This document shows, in pieces, positions 8,548 to 17,419 of a stretch of 64,000 nucleotides of DNA. A model generated the notes under the pieces. That model saw only the letters and a list, made by a program, of their open reading frames with translations, ran no database searches and had not been told where the DNA came from. The DNA comes from Desulfuromonadales bacterium (GTDB lineage Bacteria > Desulfobacterota > Desulfuromonadia > Desulfuromonadales > JAGXHI01), in contig JAGXHI010000055.1 in the NCBI GenBank assembly GCA_024636295.1, positions 1 through 64,000 on the forward strand, in the 5' to 3' direction. The first letter of the stretch is position 1; each line of letters starts with the position of its first letter. The position numbers and the translations under genes were made by a program.

Positions 8548-10467
8548 TTGTCCGAAGAAAATGCAATCAATGTGCGAATTCTGTACGGGATTGGCTGGTT
8601 CCTCTCAGGTGCGGCCCTGTTGTGTCTTCTGACCACGTTTCAGAACATCTTCCAGGGAATTCCCCTGACTCTCAAAAGCTATATCGTCCCATTCTGGTTC
8701 GGTGGAATCAGCGCTCTGGCCATCGGACTGTGGGAAATGAAACTCAGGGATTCGGGACGAAAGCTCCAGGAGAGCGAAAACCGTTTTCGCAATCTGTATC
8801 AGAAGACTCCGGTGATGCTCCATTCCATCGATCGCACAGGCCGGATCTTCAGCGTAAGTGATCATTGGCTTGAGGTCCTCGGCTATGAACGCGAGGAAGT
8901 CATCGGAAAAAAACTTTCCGATTTCCTGAGCCTGCAGTCCCGCCGGTACGCCAGAGAAACCGTTCTGCCGGAGTTTTTCAGGGCGGGATTCGTCAAGGAC
9001 ATCCCCTATCAGATGGTGAAAAAAACCGGGGAAATCATCCATGTCCTCGTTTCCGCCACCGCCGAGAGAGATCGGAATGGAGAATGCGGCAACAGTCAGA
9101 CCGTCATCATAGACGTCACCGAACGCCGCCGGGCCGAGAAGGAGATCCAGAAGCTGGCCTACTACGATACCCTGACCGGACTGCCGAATCGCATTCTCTT
9201 TCAGGACCGTCTCCGGCAGGCGCTGGCCCAGGCCCATCGCGAGCGGAAGCAGGTTGGCATTCTCTTTCTCGATCTGGACCGATTCAAGGCCATCAACGAT
9301 TCCCTGGGGCATGCGGCCGGCGACATGCTGCTGAAACTGGTTGCCCGGCGCCTTCAGGGCTGTATCCGTGAGAGCGACACCGTGGCCCGTCTCGGCGGGG
9401 ATGAGTTCGTGGTGGTTCTCTCGGGGATCCACAACCAGGATGATCTGATCGCTTCGGCTCAGAAGATCCTGGAGACCCTTTCGCGGCCCGTAAGGTTGGC
9501 GGAAAAGGAGCTCTTCAGTACCGCCAGTATCGGCATTTCCATGTATCCCAACGATGCCGACAATGTGGATTCTCTACTGAAGAATGCCGATGTGGCCATG
9601 TACGCGGCCAAAGAAAAAGGCAGAAACACCTACCAGTTCTTCTCAGAGGAGATGAATGTTCAGGTGGTGGAGAAACTCGGGCTGGAAACCCGCCTGCGGC
9701 TCGCTCTGAAACGGGACGAGTTTTATCTCGCCTATCAGCCCCAGTTGAACCTGCAGACCGGGAAGATCACCGGGCTCGAGGCGCTGCTGCGATGGCGCCA
9801 TCCCGATGCGGGTCAGGTCCCGCCGCTGGCTTTTATTCGGGTGGCGGAGGAGACCGGGCTGATTCTCGCCATCGGGGAATGGGTTCTGCGCACCGCGTGT
9901 ATACAAGCAAAGGCGTGGCAGGACGCTGGATTTCCGTCCGTCCGCCTTGCGGTGAATATCTCGGGACGGCAGTTCGTGCAGCCCGATTTTATCGACATGA
10001 TCGATACGATTCTCAAGCAGACGGGGTTCGATCCGAACCTGCTGGAGCTGGAGCTTACGGAGAGCATCGTCATGGAAAATGTGCCGGACACGATCATGAC
10101 CCTGACCGACCTGAAAGTGCGTGGCGTTCGCCTGGCCATTGATGATTTCGGCACGGGATATTCATCCCTCAGCTATCTGAAGCATTTTCCCTTCGACCGC
10201 ATCAAGATCGCACAGGAATTCGTCCGTGACATCACCGTGGATCCCGAAGACGCGGCCATCGTCCAGGCGATCACGGGAATAGCCGAAACACTTGGACTTG
10301 AGGTCATCGCCGAGGGTGTGGAGAAGAAGGAGCAGCTCGATTTTCTTCGGCTCAATCGCTGTGCCGAAATGCAGGGGTTCTATTTCGCCCGGCCCATGCC
10401 TGCCGAGGCGATGACAGGACTTTTTCAGAAAAGTATGGCCGGGGAAGGAGTTAACCTCCTTCACTAG
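8548..10467 (+). CDS. Membrane-anchored PAS-GGDEF-EAL cyclic-di-GMP signalling protein
   Basis: It should make and/or degrade cyclic di-GMP. There are two hydrophobic segments in residues about 10-65, then a PAS domain at about 85-200 (FRNLYQKTPVMLHSIDRTGRI). A GGDEF domain at about 210-370 has an intact active site (RLGGDEFVVVLSG). An EAL domain at about 385-635 has intact motifs (GLEALLRWRHP, ELTESIVME, IDDFGTGYSSLSYL). Both catalytic domains look competent; the net activity cannot be read from sequence. I chose the TTG start at 8548 because GAGG lies six bases upstream and no earlier start fits. The gene stands alone, so its output target is unknown. Confidence 0.92.
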   Translation: MSEENAINVRILYGIGWFLSGAALLCLLTTFQNIFQGIPLTLKSYIVPFWFGGISALAIGLWEMKLRDSGRKLQESENRFRNLYQKTPVMLHSIDRTGRIFSVSDHWLEVLGYEREEVIGKKLSDFLSLQSRRYARETVLPEFFRAGFVKDIPYQMVKKTGEIIHVLVSATAERDRNGECGNSQTVIIDVTERRRAEKEIQKLAYYDTLTGLPNRILFQDRLRQALAQAHRERKQVGILFLDLDRFKAINDSLGHAAGDMLLKLVARRLQGCIRESDTVARLGGDEFVVVLSGIHNQDDLIASAQKILETLSRPVRLAEKELFSTASIGISMYPNDADNVDSLLKNADVAMYAAKEKGRNTYQFFSEEMNVQVVEKLGLETRLRLALKRDEFYLAYQPQLNLQTGKITGLEALLRWRHPDAGQVPPLAFIRVAEETGLILAIGEWVLRTACIQAKAWQDAGFPSVRLAVNISGRQFVQPDFIDMIDTILKQTGFDPNLLELELTESIVMENVPDTIMTLTDLKVRGVRLAIDDFGTGYSSLSYLKHFPFDRIKIAQEFVRDITVDPEDAAIVQAITGIAETLGLEVIAEGVEKKEQLDFLRLNRCAEMQGFYFARPMPAEAMTGLFQKSMAGEGVNLLH

Positions 10468-10519
10468 TTTGCGTTGGCCTGATGTGCCGGTCCGAGATGT
10501 TCTCCCCTGATTATGCAGG

Positions 10520-10849
10520 TCAATAGCCGTAGTCTCCCGCCTCGATTTTTTTCACCCTCCCGTTTTCGAAGCGAACGATCCGCATGAAGCGATTCGGCCC
10601 CAGGTTGTAGACCCATTCTTCCACTTTGACTGCCGCAACGGTATGCCAGAGGATCCCGTACCGGTATATGGGAATGGACTTCACCTCTTCCCAGCTCTCA
10701 ATAGAAATCGGTTCTCCACACGCGCGCAACACTTCGATCTTGAGGTCGCCCTCCTGAATCAGATCATTTCCGCAACGGAAGGCATGAAGCTCCGAACCGG
10801 GTCCGAGCCAGAACAACAGACAGAAAAAGAGGAATCCAAAAGATTTCAT
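10520..10849 (-). CDS. DUF2845-like secreted small protein
   Basis: This 109-aa protein starts with a signal peptide (K then FLFFCLLFWLGPGSELHA, cleavage near residue 23). The mature part begins FRCGNDLIQEGD and contains VLRACGEPISIE, KVEEWVYNLGPNRFMRIVRFENGRV and ends ..AGDYGY. The paired Cys and the WVYNLGP stretch match my recollection of DUF2845 proteins of deltaproteobacteria, periplasmic and of unknown function. It is transcribed away from the next gene, with a shared upstream region at 10850-10962. Confidence 0.75.
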   Translation of the reverse strand: MKSFGFLFFCLLFWLGPGSELHAFRCGNDLIQEGDLKIEVLRACGEPISIESWEEVKSIPIYRYGILWHTVAAVKVEEWVYNLGPNRFMRIVRFENGRVKKIEAGDYGY

Positions 10850-10962
10850 GGGGCTTCCTTCCGGACGGTATCGCCTTTCCGCATAAAGAGATTGTCTTCA
10901 GCTTTGTTCCCGGGTACTTTTATTTTAACAGGTGATATCACTATAGGGAGGATATCAAAGAC

Positions 10963-11388
10963 GTGTCAGCCAGGGGACGCATGCCGTGGACAGCGGTTCG
11001 ATATGGATTGCTTCAATTGCCGGAATTAGCCATGCTGACGCTGATTCTGATCCTGGTCCGTCATTGGGTCGGTTTTCCCGGATGGCTGTATGGAGTCATC
11101 CTGGGCGTTTGGATTCTCAAGATCATTCTTCTTTATCCCCTGGTCCGTAGTTCCTATCTGCCATACCCCCACAAGGCGGGAGCGTCCATGATCGGAAAAT
11201 GTGGAATCGCGAGGGAGCCGCTGGAACCGCGCGGCCGTGTATCGATCCGGGGTGAGCTATGGCTGGCCAGCCTTGAGGACGAAGAGGATAAGGTCAAAAC
11301 CGGTGAAACCGTGAGAGTTCTCGATGTGAAGGCACTGACCCTGATCGTTGCCGCTGAAAGGATGACCGGGAAAAAGGTTGACAGATAA
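10963..11388 (+). CDS. NfeD-like membrane protein
   Basis: The 141-aa protein has two hydrophobic segments (about residues 20-38 and 42-62) and a C-terminal beta-rich OB-fold-like domain (GRVSIRGELWLASLEDEEDKVKTGETVRVL) as in NfeD C-terminal domains. Short NfeD proteins often partner with stomatin-like proteins, but none is seen here. The GTG at 10963 has GGGAGG about ten bases upstream; an in-frame ATG at 10981 is the alternative. The stop at 11388 lies inside the promoter of the following tetR-type gene. Confidence 0.75.
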   Translation: MSARGRMPWTAVRYGLLQLPELAMLTLILILVRHWVGFPGWLYGVILGVWILKIILLYPLVRSSYLPYPHKAGASMIGKCGIAREPLEPRGRVSIRGELWLASLEDEEDKVKTGETVRVLDVKALTLIVAAERMTGKKVDR

Positions 11389-11406
11389 TGTACCGATCGG
11401 TATAGT
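11378..11406 (+). promoter_or_regulatory. Promoter of the TetR-type regulator gene
   Basis: TTGACA (11378-11383) and TATAGT (11401-11406) are spaced by 17 bases. This is close to the sigma-70 consensus, with the last codons of the NfeD-like gene overlapping the -35 box. The start codon is 36 bases downstream of the -10 box. Confidence 0.7.
11391..11402. promoter_or_regulatory. Palindromic operator, probable TetR-family site
   Basis: TACCGATCGGTA is a perfect 12-base palindrome lying between the -35 and -10 boxes and overlapping the first two bases of the -10. Binding there would block transcription, so autorepression by the adjacent TetR-family protein is the likely reading (inference). Confidence 0.65.
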
Positions 11407-11441
11407 AGCTTTTCAACCAACTTTTCCCGTGGAATGGAACA

Positions 11442-12008
11442 ATGGACAATCGCGCCAGAATTCTCGAAACCGCGCTTCAGCTCTTTACGGGCCGGGGTTA
11501 TGACGCCATCGGCGTACAGGAAATCTGCGAGACAGCCGGAGTCACAAAACCCACGCTCTACCATTATTTTGGAAACAAGCGCGGTTTACTGGACATCCTG
11601 GTGGAAGAACGATGTGCCCCCCTGATTTCAGATCTCGCCGCTGCGGCCGCTTATGGCGGCGATCTTCCTTTGAGCCTGCAGAGGGTTGTGGAGGCTTGTT
11701 TCAGTTTTGCAGCACGAGAACCGCTCCTTTACCGCCTGCTCCTCGGGTTGTGGTTCGCGGCTCCCGAGCATGACGCCTATCAGGTCGTTGCGGCCCTCCA
11801 TGAACGGGAACACCATATTCTGGAGGACATGTTTCTCGCCGCGTCGAAAGATCACGGGAACATGCGGGGAAAAGAACAGACCTATGCCGCCACTTTTCTC
11901 GGGATGATCAACAATTACGTCGGCCTCTTCCTCAACGGGTATCTGGAATTGGACCCGGCGGCGGAACGTCAGGCGGTGAGACAATTTTCCTATGGCATCT
12001 ATTCCTAG
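11442..12008 (+). CDS. TetR/AcrR-family transcriptional regulator
   Basis: The 188-aa protein has a canonical N-terminal TetR helix-turn-helix: ARILETALQLFTGRGYDAIGVQEIC then AGVTKPTLYHYFGNKRGLLD. The C-terminal ligand domain is variable and gives no effector. The gene has its own promoter with a palindrome inside it. A second related inverted repeat lies between this gene and the GH13 gene 50 bases downstream. Local autoregulation and control of the GH13 gene are plausible. Confidence 0.92.
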   Translation: MDNRARILETALQLFTGRGYDAIGVQEICETAGVTKPTLYHYFGNKRGLLDILVEERCAPLISDLAAAAAYGGDLPLSLQRVVEACFSFAAREPLLYRLLLGLWFAAPEHDAYQVVAALHEREHHILEDMFLAASKDHGNMRGKEQTYAATFLGMINNYVGLFLNGYLELDPAAERQAVRQFSYGIYS

Positions 12009-12030
12009 GCATTTTTTTAACACGCAAATA

Positions 12031-12046
12031 TACCTACCGGTAAGTA
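12031..12046. promoter_or_regulatory. Second operator-like inverted repeat upstream of the GH13 gene
   Basis: TACCTACCGGTAAGTA is a 16-base inverted repeat with one mismatched pair, centred on ACCGGT. It lies just before the ribosome-binding site (GGGAG) of the next gene. It shares TACC/GGTA elements with the 11391 palindrome. Confidence 0.5.
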
Positions 12047-12058
12047 AGGGAGTTCAAA

Positions 12059-13420
12059 ATGAATGACTGGGCACGCGACGCTATCTTCTACCATATTTAT
12101 CCCCTCGGAATGTGCGGCGCACCGCACCGCAACACCTTTCAGGGACCACCCGAGCCGCGAATGGTCGGGATAAGAGAATGGATAGGGCATCTGCGGGCGT
12201 TGGGGGTCAACGCACTTTACCTGGGGCCGCTTTTCGAATCGACTGCCCACGGATATGATACCGCGGACTTTTATCATGTGGACCGGCGCCTGGGTGACAA
12301 CCGGTTGCTGACGGATCTTGTCGCGGAATTTCACAATGTGGGCATCCGGGTCATTCTGGACGGAGTTTTTCATCATGTGGGGCGGGATTTCTGGGCTTTT
12401 CGTGATGTCCTCACCCACGGACGGCACTCGCATTATTGCAGCTGGTTCAAGGGATTGGACTTCAACCGCCGAAGTCCCCATGGCGATCCGTTTTCCTACG
12501 AGGGATGGAATGGCCATTACGATCTGGTGAAATTGAACCTGGATCATCCGGACGTGCGTTCCCATCTTTTCGATGCCGTACGGATGTGGATCAACCAGTT
12601 CGGAATCGACGGGCTGCGCCTGGACGTGGCGGACGAACTCGATCGATCTTTCGTCCGTGATCTGGCCGCAGTCTGCCGCGCTGTTCAACCTTCTTTCTGG
12701 CTGCTGGGCGAGGTCATTCACGGCGACTACCGCCGGCTGGCCAATGCCTCCATGCTCGATTCGGTGACCAATTACGAGTGCTACAAGGGATTGTATTCAA
12801 GTCACAACGACGGGAATTTTTTTGAGATCGCCTTCGCCCTCAACCGGCAGTTCGGCGCGCACGGTCTTTATGCGGATCTTCCCTTGTATGCCTTCGCGGA
12901 CAACCATGATGTTCCCCGCATTGCGAGCAGCCTGAAAAACTCCGAGCATCTCTACCCCCTCCATGCCCTCCTGTTTACCATGCCTGGGGCGCCCTCACTC
13001 TATTACGGCAGCGAGTGGGGAATCGAAGGGCAAAAACACGCAAATGACGACTGGCCGCTGCGTCCTTCGATCCGTTCTCCGGGTGAAGCAACGGCCTCCC
13101 ATCCTGATCTGGCGAATGCTGTCGGGCGGTTCGCAGGCATACGGCACGAGATCGACGCTCTTCGGCGCGGTTCGTACGAGCAGATCCATGTCTCCGCGGA
13201 GCAGTTGGTCTTTGCTCGCCGGACGGAGAAAAGTGAGGCGATCGTGGCGGTGAATGCGTCGGAGGATTCCGTGCCGCTCGATCTCCATGTCTCCTTTGCG
13301 GAGGGGAGCGTATTCTCCGATCGACTGGAGCCGGACCAGCTATTTACGGTTTGCAGGGGAAGGTTGAAAATGGACGTGTCTTCGTGTTGGGCGAGAATTC
13401 TTGTTCGCCAGGACGGCTGA
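12059..13420 (+). CDS. GH13 alpha-amylase family glycosidase, cytoplasmic
   Basis: The protein has 453 aa, with a (beta/alpha)8 GH13 catalytic domain from the first residue (IFYHIYPLGMCG) to about 370 and a short C-terminal beta domain. Conserved regions are DGVFHHVGRDF (region I), nucleophile Asp189 in GLRLDVAD, acid/base Glu218 in LLGEVIHG and Asp284 in FADNHDVPR. There is no signal peptide, so it should act inside the cell on maltodextrin-like glucans. The specificity (neopullulanase, cyclomaltodextrinase or related) is not readable. The ATG is preceded by GGGAG. The upstream inverted repeat suggests control by the neighbouring TetR-type regulator. Confidence 0.9.
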   Translation: MNDWARDAIFYHIYPLGMCGAPHRNTFQGPPEPRMVGIREWIGHLRALGVNALYLGPLFESTAHGYDTADFYHVDRRLGDNRLLTDLVAEFHNVGIRVILDGVFHHVGRDFWAFRDVLTHGRHSHYCSWFKGLDFNRRSPHGDPFSYEGWNGHYDLVKLNLDHPDVRSHLFDAVRMWINQFGIDGLRLDVADELDRSFVRDLAAVCRAVQPSFWLLGEVIHGDYRRLANASMLDSVTNYECYKGLYSSHNDGNFFEIAFALNRQFGAHGLYADLPLYAFADNHDVPRIASSLKNSEHLYPLHALLFTMPGAPSLYYGSEWGIEGQKHANDDWPLRPSIRSPGEATASHPDLANAVGRFAGIRHEIDALRRGSYEQIHVSAEQLVFARRTEKSEAIVAVNASEDSVPLDLHVSFAEGSVFSDRLEPDQLFTVCRGRLKMDVSSCWARILVRQDG

Positions 13421-13470
13421 GAATGGACGGGGTATTCATGTCCAACGAGGCCGCTTCTCCGGAGAAAAGC

Positions 13471-13827
13471 CTACTTGTCCGGTTTCTCCGATCCATTCAG
13501 GGCTCTCCGGAGCTGTGAACCAAGTGATTCTCCGGGATCGTATCCGACCGTTTCCTCCAGGATACGGACGATCTCGTTCCGCTCTCTTGTCCACTGCTCC
13601 AATTCCGATCGGCTGCACGATATGGCGTGGGTGCCGCTCGGGTGGGCGCATTCCGGACAAATGCCGACATCCTCAACCTGATCCACGGCCGCCCTGGTCA
13701 CCTGGAATACCGTCTGCTCGCTGTGGCACCGATGGCATCGTCCCTTTTGATGGTAGCCGATATTAATACCCGCCCCGACCTTCTTGGCGCATTCGAAACA
13801 GAGGTTCTTTCCGGACCAGTCCTTCAT
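13471..13827 (-). CDS. Small CxxC-rich probable zinc-ribbon protein
   Basis: The 118-aa protein has three CxxC motifs (CFEC at 10-13, CHRC near 31-34, CPEC near 57-60) and a further Cys-Ser. The C-terminal half is charged and helical (RSELEQWTRERNEIVRILEE). This suggests a zinc-binding adaptor or regulator, but I do not recognise the family. GGAG lies a few bases upstream of the ATG on the minus strand. It converges on the GH13 gene and diverges from kamA. Confidence 0.65.
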   Translation of the reverse strand: MKDWSGKNLCFECAKKVGAGINIGYHQKGRCHRCHSEQTVFQVTRAAVDQVEDVGICPECAHPSGTHAISCSRSELEQWTRERNEIVRILEETVGYDPGESLGSQLRRALNGSEKPDK

Positions 13828-13956
13828 TCGGTCACTCCATGAATTGAAATCTTCATCAACTATAGCAGATCAATAAGTGTTCCGGAAATTGCCGGTTCTG
13901 TTCTCGAATCCGGACGGCTGCCCGCCCACTTGAGCAGCCCTGGATTTCGCTCCGAT

Positions 13957-13985
13957 TTGACAGATCTCCGATAACATTGTATAAG
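13957..13985 (+). promoter_or_regulatory. Promoter of the KamA-family gene
   Basis: TTGACA (13957-13962) and TATAAG (13980-13985) have a 17-base spacer, giving an 11 of 12 match to the sigma-70 consensus. The leader to the ATG at 14074 would be about 80 bases. Confidence 0.7.
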
Positions 13986-14073
13986 TAGAGAGCTGAGTGA
14001 GGATTAATTTGGCTTGGGACGGTGCCGGTACCGCTTGCGCCGTTTCTTTTTCCACCCGAACCCAAGAGGAGAC

Positions 14074-15246
14074 ATGAATTTAGCCAGGCAAGCTAAAATC
14101 CCGACTGAATGGAGCCAGCTCGACTGGCGCGAAGAGCTGAAAAACAACGTCACATCCGTCGACGAACTGAAGGAGCATGTCCGCCTGACTCCCACGGAGG
14201 AAGAAGATCTGCGGAAAGTCGTCGATGTCCATCCCATGAATATTCCCCGTTATTACCTGAGCCTTATCGACCACGACAACCCCGATGATCCCATCCGCAA
14301 ATTGAGCGTTCCCGGCCCCGAAGAACTGATCGTCGCAGGCTCCATGGGCGAGACGACGGGAGACCCTTATGGAGACGACAAGCACGACAAGGGCAACGGC
14401 ATTCTGCACAAGTATTCCTACACCGCCCTGGTGGTCTCCACCGAGTACTGCTCGATGTACTGTCGGCACTGCTTCCGCAAGAGGATGGTCGGGCTTCCGA
14501 ACGATCAGACGGTGCAGAATTTCAAAGAAGCCGCCAAATATATCGCGGAACATCCGGAGATCACGAATGTGGTGATGTCGGGAGGCGACCCCTTCCTTCT
14601 TCCCACCAGCGCCCTCAGGGAGATGCTGGAGGCGCTGAAGGATATTCCGCACCTGAATTATGTGCGCATCGGTTCGCGCGCCCCGGTGGTCTATCCGATC
14701 CGCTTCTTCGATGAGGAGCTGATCGAACTGCTGGCCGAGTTCAACGAGCGGAAAACGATCTACGTGCCCACCCATTTCAATCATCCCGACGAAATCACGC
14801 CCACCTCCACGGAAGCCGTTCAGCGCCTCCGGAGCGCCGGAATCGCCGTGAACAACCAGGCGGTTTTCCTACGGGGAGTCAACGATGACGAAGATACCCT
14901 GGTTAACCTGATGAATGATCTGGTGCGCATAGGGGTGAATCCCTATTACCTCTACCAGTGCATGCCGGTAGCCCGGGTGCGACACCACTTCCAGGTTCCG
15001 CTAAAAAAAGGAATAGATATCGTGGACCGGGCTCGTCGCCGGATGGACGGGTATGCCAAGCGGTTCAAGTTCATTATCGGACACGATATCGGCAAGCTCG
15101 AAATCTGCGGACGCCTCGGGGACAAGGCGATTTTCAAGCAGATTCACGCCCGTTCCGACCATCCGGAGGAGGCCTCCCGCCTGCTTGTCCGGAAGCTTAC
15201 GGAGACGGGCGGATGGCTGGATGACCTGCCGGAGGTCGAGCTCTGA
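14074..15246 (+). CDS. KamA-family radical SAM / PLP aminomutase-like protein
   Basis: The family moves an amino group between C2 and C3 of an amino acid using a 4Fe-4S cluster, SAM and PLP. The cluster motif is Cys126-x3-Cys130-x2-Cys133 (TEYCSMYCRHC), followed by MSGGDPFLL. The length is 390 aa. The ATG at 14074 is preceded by AAGAGGAG; the longer frame upstream is rejected. The C-terminus departs from lysine 2,3-aminomutase. The YQCD segment reads YQCMPV and the PGGGGK PLP-lysine loop reads GHDIGK, so the substrate may not be lysine. It has its own promoter and a strong terminator, so it is monocistronic. Confidence 0.85.
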   Translation: MNLARQAKIPTEWSQLDWREELKNNVTSVDELKEHVRLTPTEEEDLRKVVDVHPMNIPRYYLSLIDHDNPDDPIRKLSVPGPEELIVAGSMGETTGDPYGDDKHDKGNGILHKYSYTALVVSTEYCSMYCRHCFRKRMVGLPNDQTVQNFKEAAKYIAEHPEITNVVMSGGDPFLLPTSALREMLEALKDIPHLNYVRIGSRAPVVYPIRFFDEELIELLAEFNERKTIYVPTHFNHPDEITPTSTEAVQRLRSAGIAVNNQAVFLRGVNDDEDTLVNLMNDLVRIGVNPYYLYQCMPVARVRHHFQVPLKKGIDIVDRARRRMDGYAKRFKFIIGHDIGKLEICGRLGDKAIFKQIHARSDHPEEASRLLVRKLTETGGWLDDLPEVEL

Positions 15247-15260
15247 TTTTCAATAGATTT

Positions 15261-15298
15261 GCATAAAAAAGCCCGCGTCATGCGGGCTTTTTTTATGC
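15261..15298 (+). terminator. Rho-independent terminator after the KamA-family gene
   Basis: GCCCGC (15271-15276) pairs with GCGGGC (15282-15287) and is followed by seven T. The flanking A6/T7 and GCAT/ATGC extend the stem, so it could work in both directions. Confidence 0.9.
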
Positions 15299-15342
15299 GT
15301 TCACCGTCACCGGGGATTCCAGGAAGGAATATTCTTCCGTAG

Positions 15343-15362
15343 GGGCGAGGCATGCCTCGCCC
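15343..15362. repeat. 20-base perfect palindrome, REP-like
   Basis: GGGCGAGGCATGCCTCGCCC reads the same on both strands and is not followed by a T-run, so it is not a terminator. It stands in the gap between kamA and ettA next to a C/G-rich stretch with AGGGG/CCCCT-type inverted pieces (to about 15410). The form is that of dispersed intergenic palindromes. Confidence 0.6.
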
Positions 15363-15446
15363 GGAACGCCGCCCCTCCCCTCAATCCCCTCCCACAAAGG
15401 GGAGAGGAGCCGTTGCAGGATGCGGTGAGTCACACGAAACCTCTAC

Positions 15447-17129
15447 TCAGGTCCGTGTCAACTGCCGGTACTTGATCCGGTGGGGACGTTCCGCCTCCGC
15501 GCCAAGGCGCTCTTTACGATCGGCTTCGTACTCCGAATAGTTTCCTTCGAACCAGACGACCCGGCTGTCGCCTTCGAAAGCCAGGATATGTGTGGCGATT
15601 CGATCCAGGAACCACCGATCATGGCTGATGATCACAGCGCAGCCGGCGAAATTCTCGAGAGCCTCTTCCAGTGCCCGCATTGTGTTCACGTCGAGATCAT
15701 TGGTCGGTTCGTCCAGAAGGATAACGTTCGCACCCTCCTTGAGCATTTTTGCCAGATGCACCCGGTTGCGCTCGCCGCCGGAGAGCATCCCCACCTTTTT
15801 CTGCTGATCCGATCCTGAAAAATTGAACCGTCCCACGTAGCCTCGGGAGTTGACCAGGTGTTTGCCCAGGGGGAGCTGCTCCTGTCCGCCGGAGATCTCC
15901 TCCCAGACCGATTTCCGGGAATCGAGTTCCCGGCTCTGATCCACATAGGCGAGGTTCACCGTCTCGCCGATCCGGAAAGTGCCTTCGTCCGGCTGCTCCT
16001 GGGAGGTGATCAGCCGAAAGAGGGTGGTTTTTCCCGCGCCGTTGGGGCCGATCACCCCCACGATGCCACCGGGGGGGAGGGCGAACTCCAATCCTTCGAA
16101 GAGCAGATGGTCGCCATAGGCCTTGGCCACGCCCCGGGCCTCAATGACCACATCGCCCAGACGGGGTCCGGGCGGGATATAAAGTTCCAGGTCCTTCGCC
16201 TGTTTTTCCGATTCTTCTCCGAGGAGCTTTTCGTAGGCGCTTATGCGGGCCTGGCTCTTGGAATGGCGACCTTTGGGGCTCATGCGGATCCATTCCAGCT
16301 CCCGTTCCAGGGTTTTCTGCCGGGCGCTTTCCGACTTCTCCTCCCGCCGCAGCCGCTCCTGCTTCTGCTCCAGCCAGGAGGAATAATTTCCCTTCCAGGG
16401 AATGCCGTGACCGCGGTCCAGTTCAAGAATCCAGCCCGCGACGTTGTCGAGGAAATACCGGTCGTGGGTGACGGCGATCACCGTACCGGCATATTGTTGA
16501 AGATGATGCTCCAGCCAGGCCACGGATTCGGCATCCAGATGGTTGGTCGGCTCATCCAGAAGCAGGATGTCGGGCTTCTGCAGCAGAAGCCGGCATAAAG
16601 CGACCCGACGCCGTTCACCGCCGGAGAGGACCTTGACGAGGGCATCACCGGGAGGGCAGCGCAAAGCGTCCATAGCCATTTCCAGCCGGGAGTCGAGATC
16701 CCAGGCATCCAGCGCCTCGAGTTTCTCCTGCACCGCCGCCTGCCGGTCGCAGAGTTTCTCCATCTCGTCGTCGTCCATCGGTTCGGCGAACTTGAGATTG
16801 ATCTCCTCGAAATCCTTCAACAGGTCGACCGTTTCCTGAACGCCCTCCTCGACCACTTCCCTCACCGTCTTATCCACATCAACCAGCGGTTCCTGCTCCA
16901 GGTAACCAACGGTATATCCCGGAGAGAGAATCGTTTCCCCCTGGAATTCCTTATCCACTCCGGCGAGAATGCGCAACAGGGAGCTTTTACCCGAGCCGTT
17001 CAGACCCAGGACCCCGATTTTCGCCCCGTAAAAATAAGAAAGGGAGATGTCCTTGAGGACAGGTTTGCGATCGAAATTCTTGCTCACCCGGATCATGGAA
17101 TAAATGATTTTAGTGCCTTCGTTGCTCAT
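15447..17129 (-). CDS. ettA: Energy-dependent translational throttle protein EttA (ABC-F)
   Basis: This ribosome-associated ABC-F ATPase binds the E site and gates the first elongation steps according to ATP/ADP level. It has two ABC domains: Walker [10 protein letters not shown] near residue 40 and GPNGAGKTT near 355, each with its LSGGE signature and a Walker [12 protein letters not shown] or [11 protein letters not shown]. The arm insert between the first Walker A and signature is present, as are the linker [15 protein letters not shown] and the EttA-typical C-terminus. The length of 560 aa fits. I use the ATG at 17129 because GGAG lies seven bases upstream; an ATG four codons earlier lacks this. 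There are no membrane segments, in keeping with ABC-F. Confidence 0.95.
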   Translation of the reverse strand: MSNEGTKIIYSMIRVSKNFDRKPVLKDISLSYFYGAKIGVLGLNGSGKSSLLRILAGVDKEFQGETILSPGYTVGYLEQEPLVDVDKTVREVVEEGVQETVDLLKDFEEINLKFAEPMDDDEMEKLCDRQAAVQEKLEALDAWDLDSRLEMAMDALRCPPGDALVKVLSGGERRRVALCRLLLQKPDILLLDEPTNHLDAESVAWLEHHLQQYAGTVIAVTHDRYFLDNVAGWILELDRGHGIPWKGNYSSWLEQKQERLRREEKSESARQKTLERELEWIRMSPKGRHSKSQARISAYEKLLGEESEKQAKDLELYIPPGPRLGDVVIEARGVAKAYGDHLLFEGLEFALPPGGIVGVIGPNGAGKTTLFRLITSQEQPDEGTFRIGETVNLAYVDQSRELDSRKSVWEEISGGQEQLPLGKHLVNSRGYVGRFNFSGSDQQKKVGMLSGGERNRVHLAKMLKEGANVILLDEPTNDLDVNTMRALEEALENFAGCAVIISHDRWFLDRIATHILAFEGDSRVVWFEGNYSEYEADRKERLGAEAERPHRIKYRQLTRT

Positions 17130-17410
17130 ATCGATCTCCAATGGATTATTTTTGGCCAGTTGTACACGGGAACCGGTTCCGGGTCAACAGTGATCCTCGT
17201 TTGGGAAAGTCTGCTTCACCAGGCACGGAGGGGTGGGAAAAACCATTCAAAATCAAAGCCAGGCTCACCCAAAGTCGCCAAGACTCAAAGAACGCCAGAG
17301 GAAAACCACTGGAAAGACAGATTTGCCGGGTTTTCTTCGCGCTTAAGCGAGGGAAGCGAGCGGGCGGGTGACAACCTGTCGATTTTGCTTTATCCGCTTC
17401 GGATCGAAAC

Positions 17411-17416
17411 TATAAT
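17411..17416 (+). promoter_or_regulatory. Consensus -10 box abutting the methyltransferase start
   Basis: TATAAT lies only three bases before the ATG at 17420. The transcript would then begin at or next to the second ATG (17423), and no Shine-Dalgarno sequence is visible. A leaderless message is possible. The -35 region is weak (TTTATC at 17389-17394, 16-base spacer). Confidence 0.4.
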
Positions 17417-17419
17417 AAC

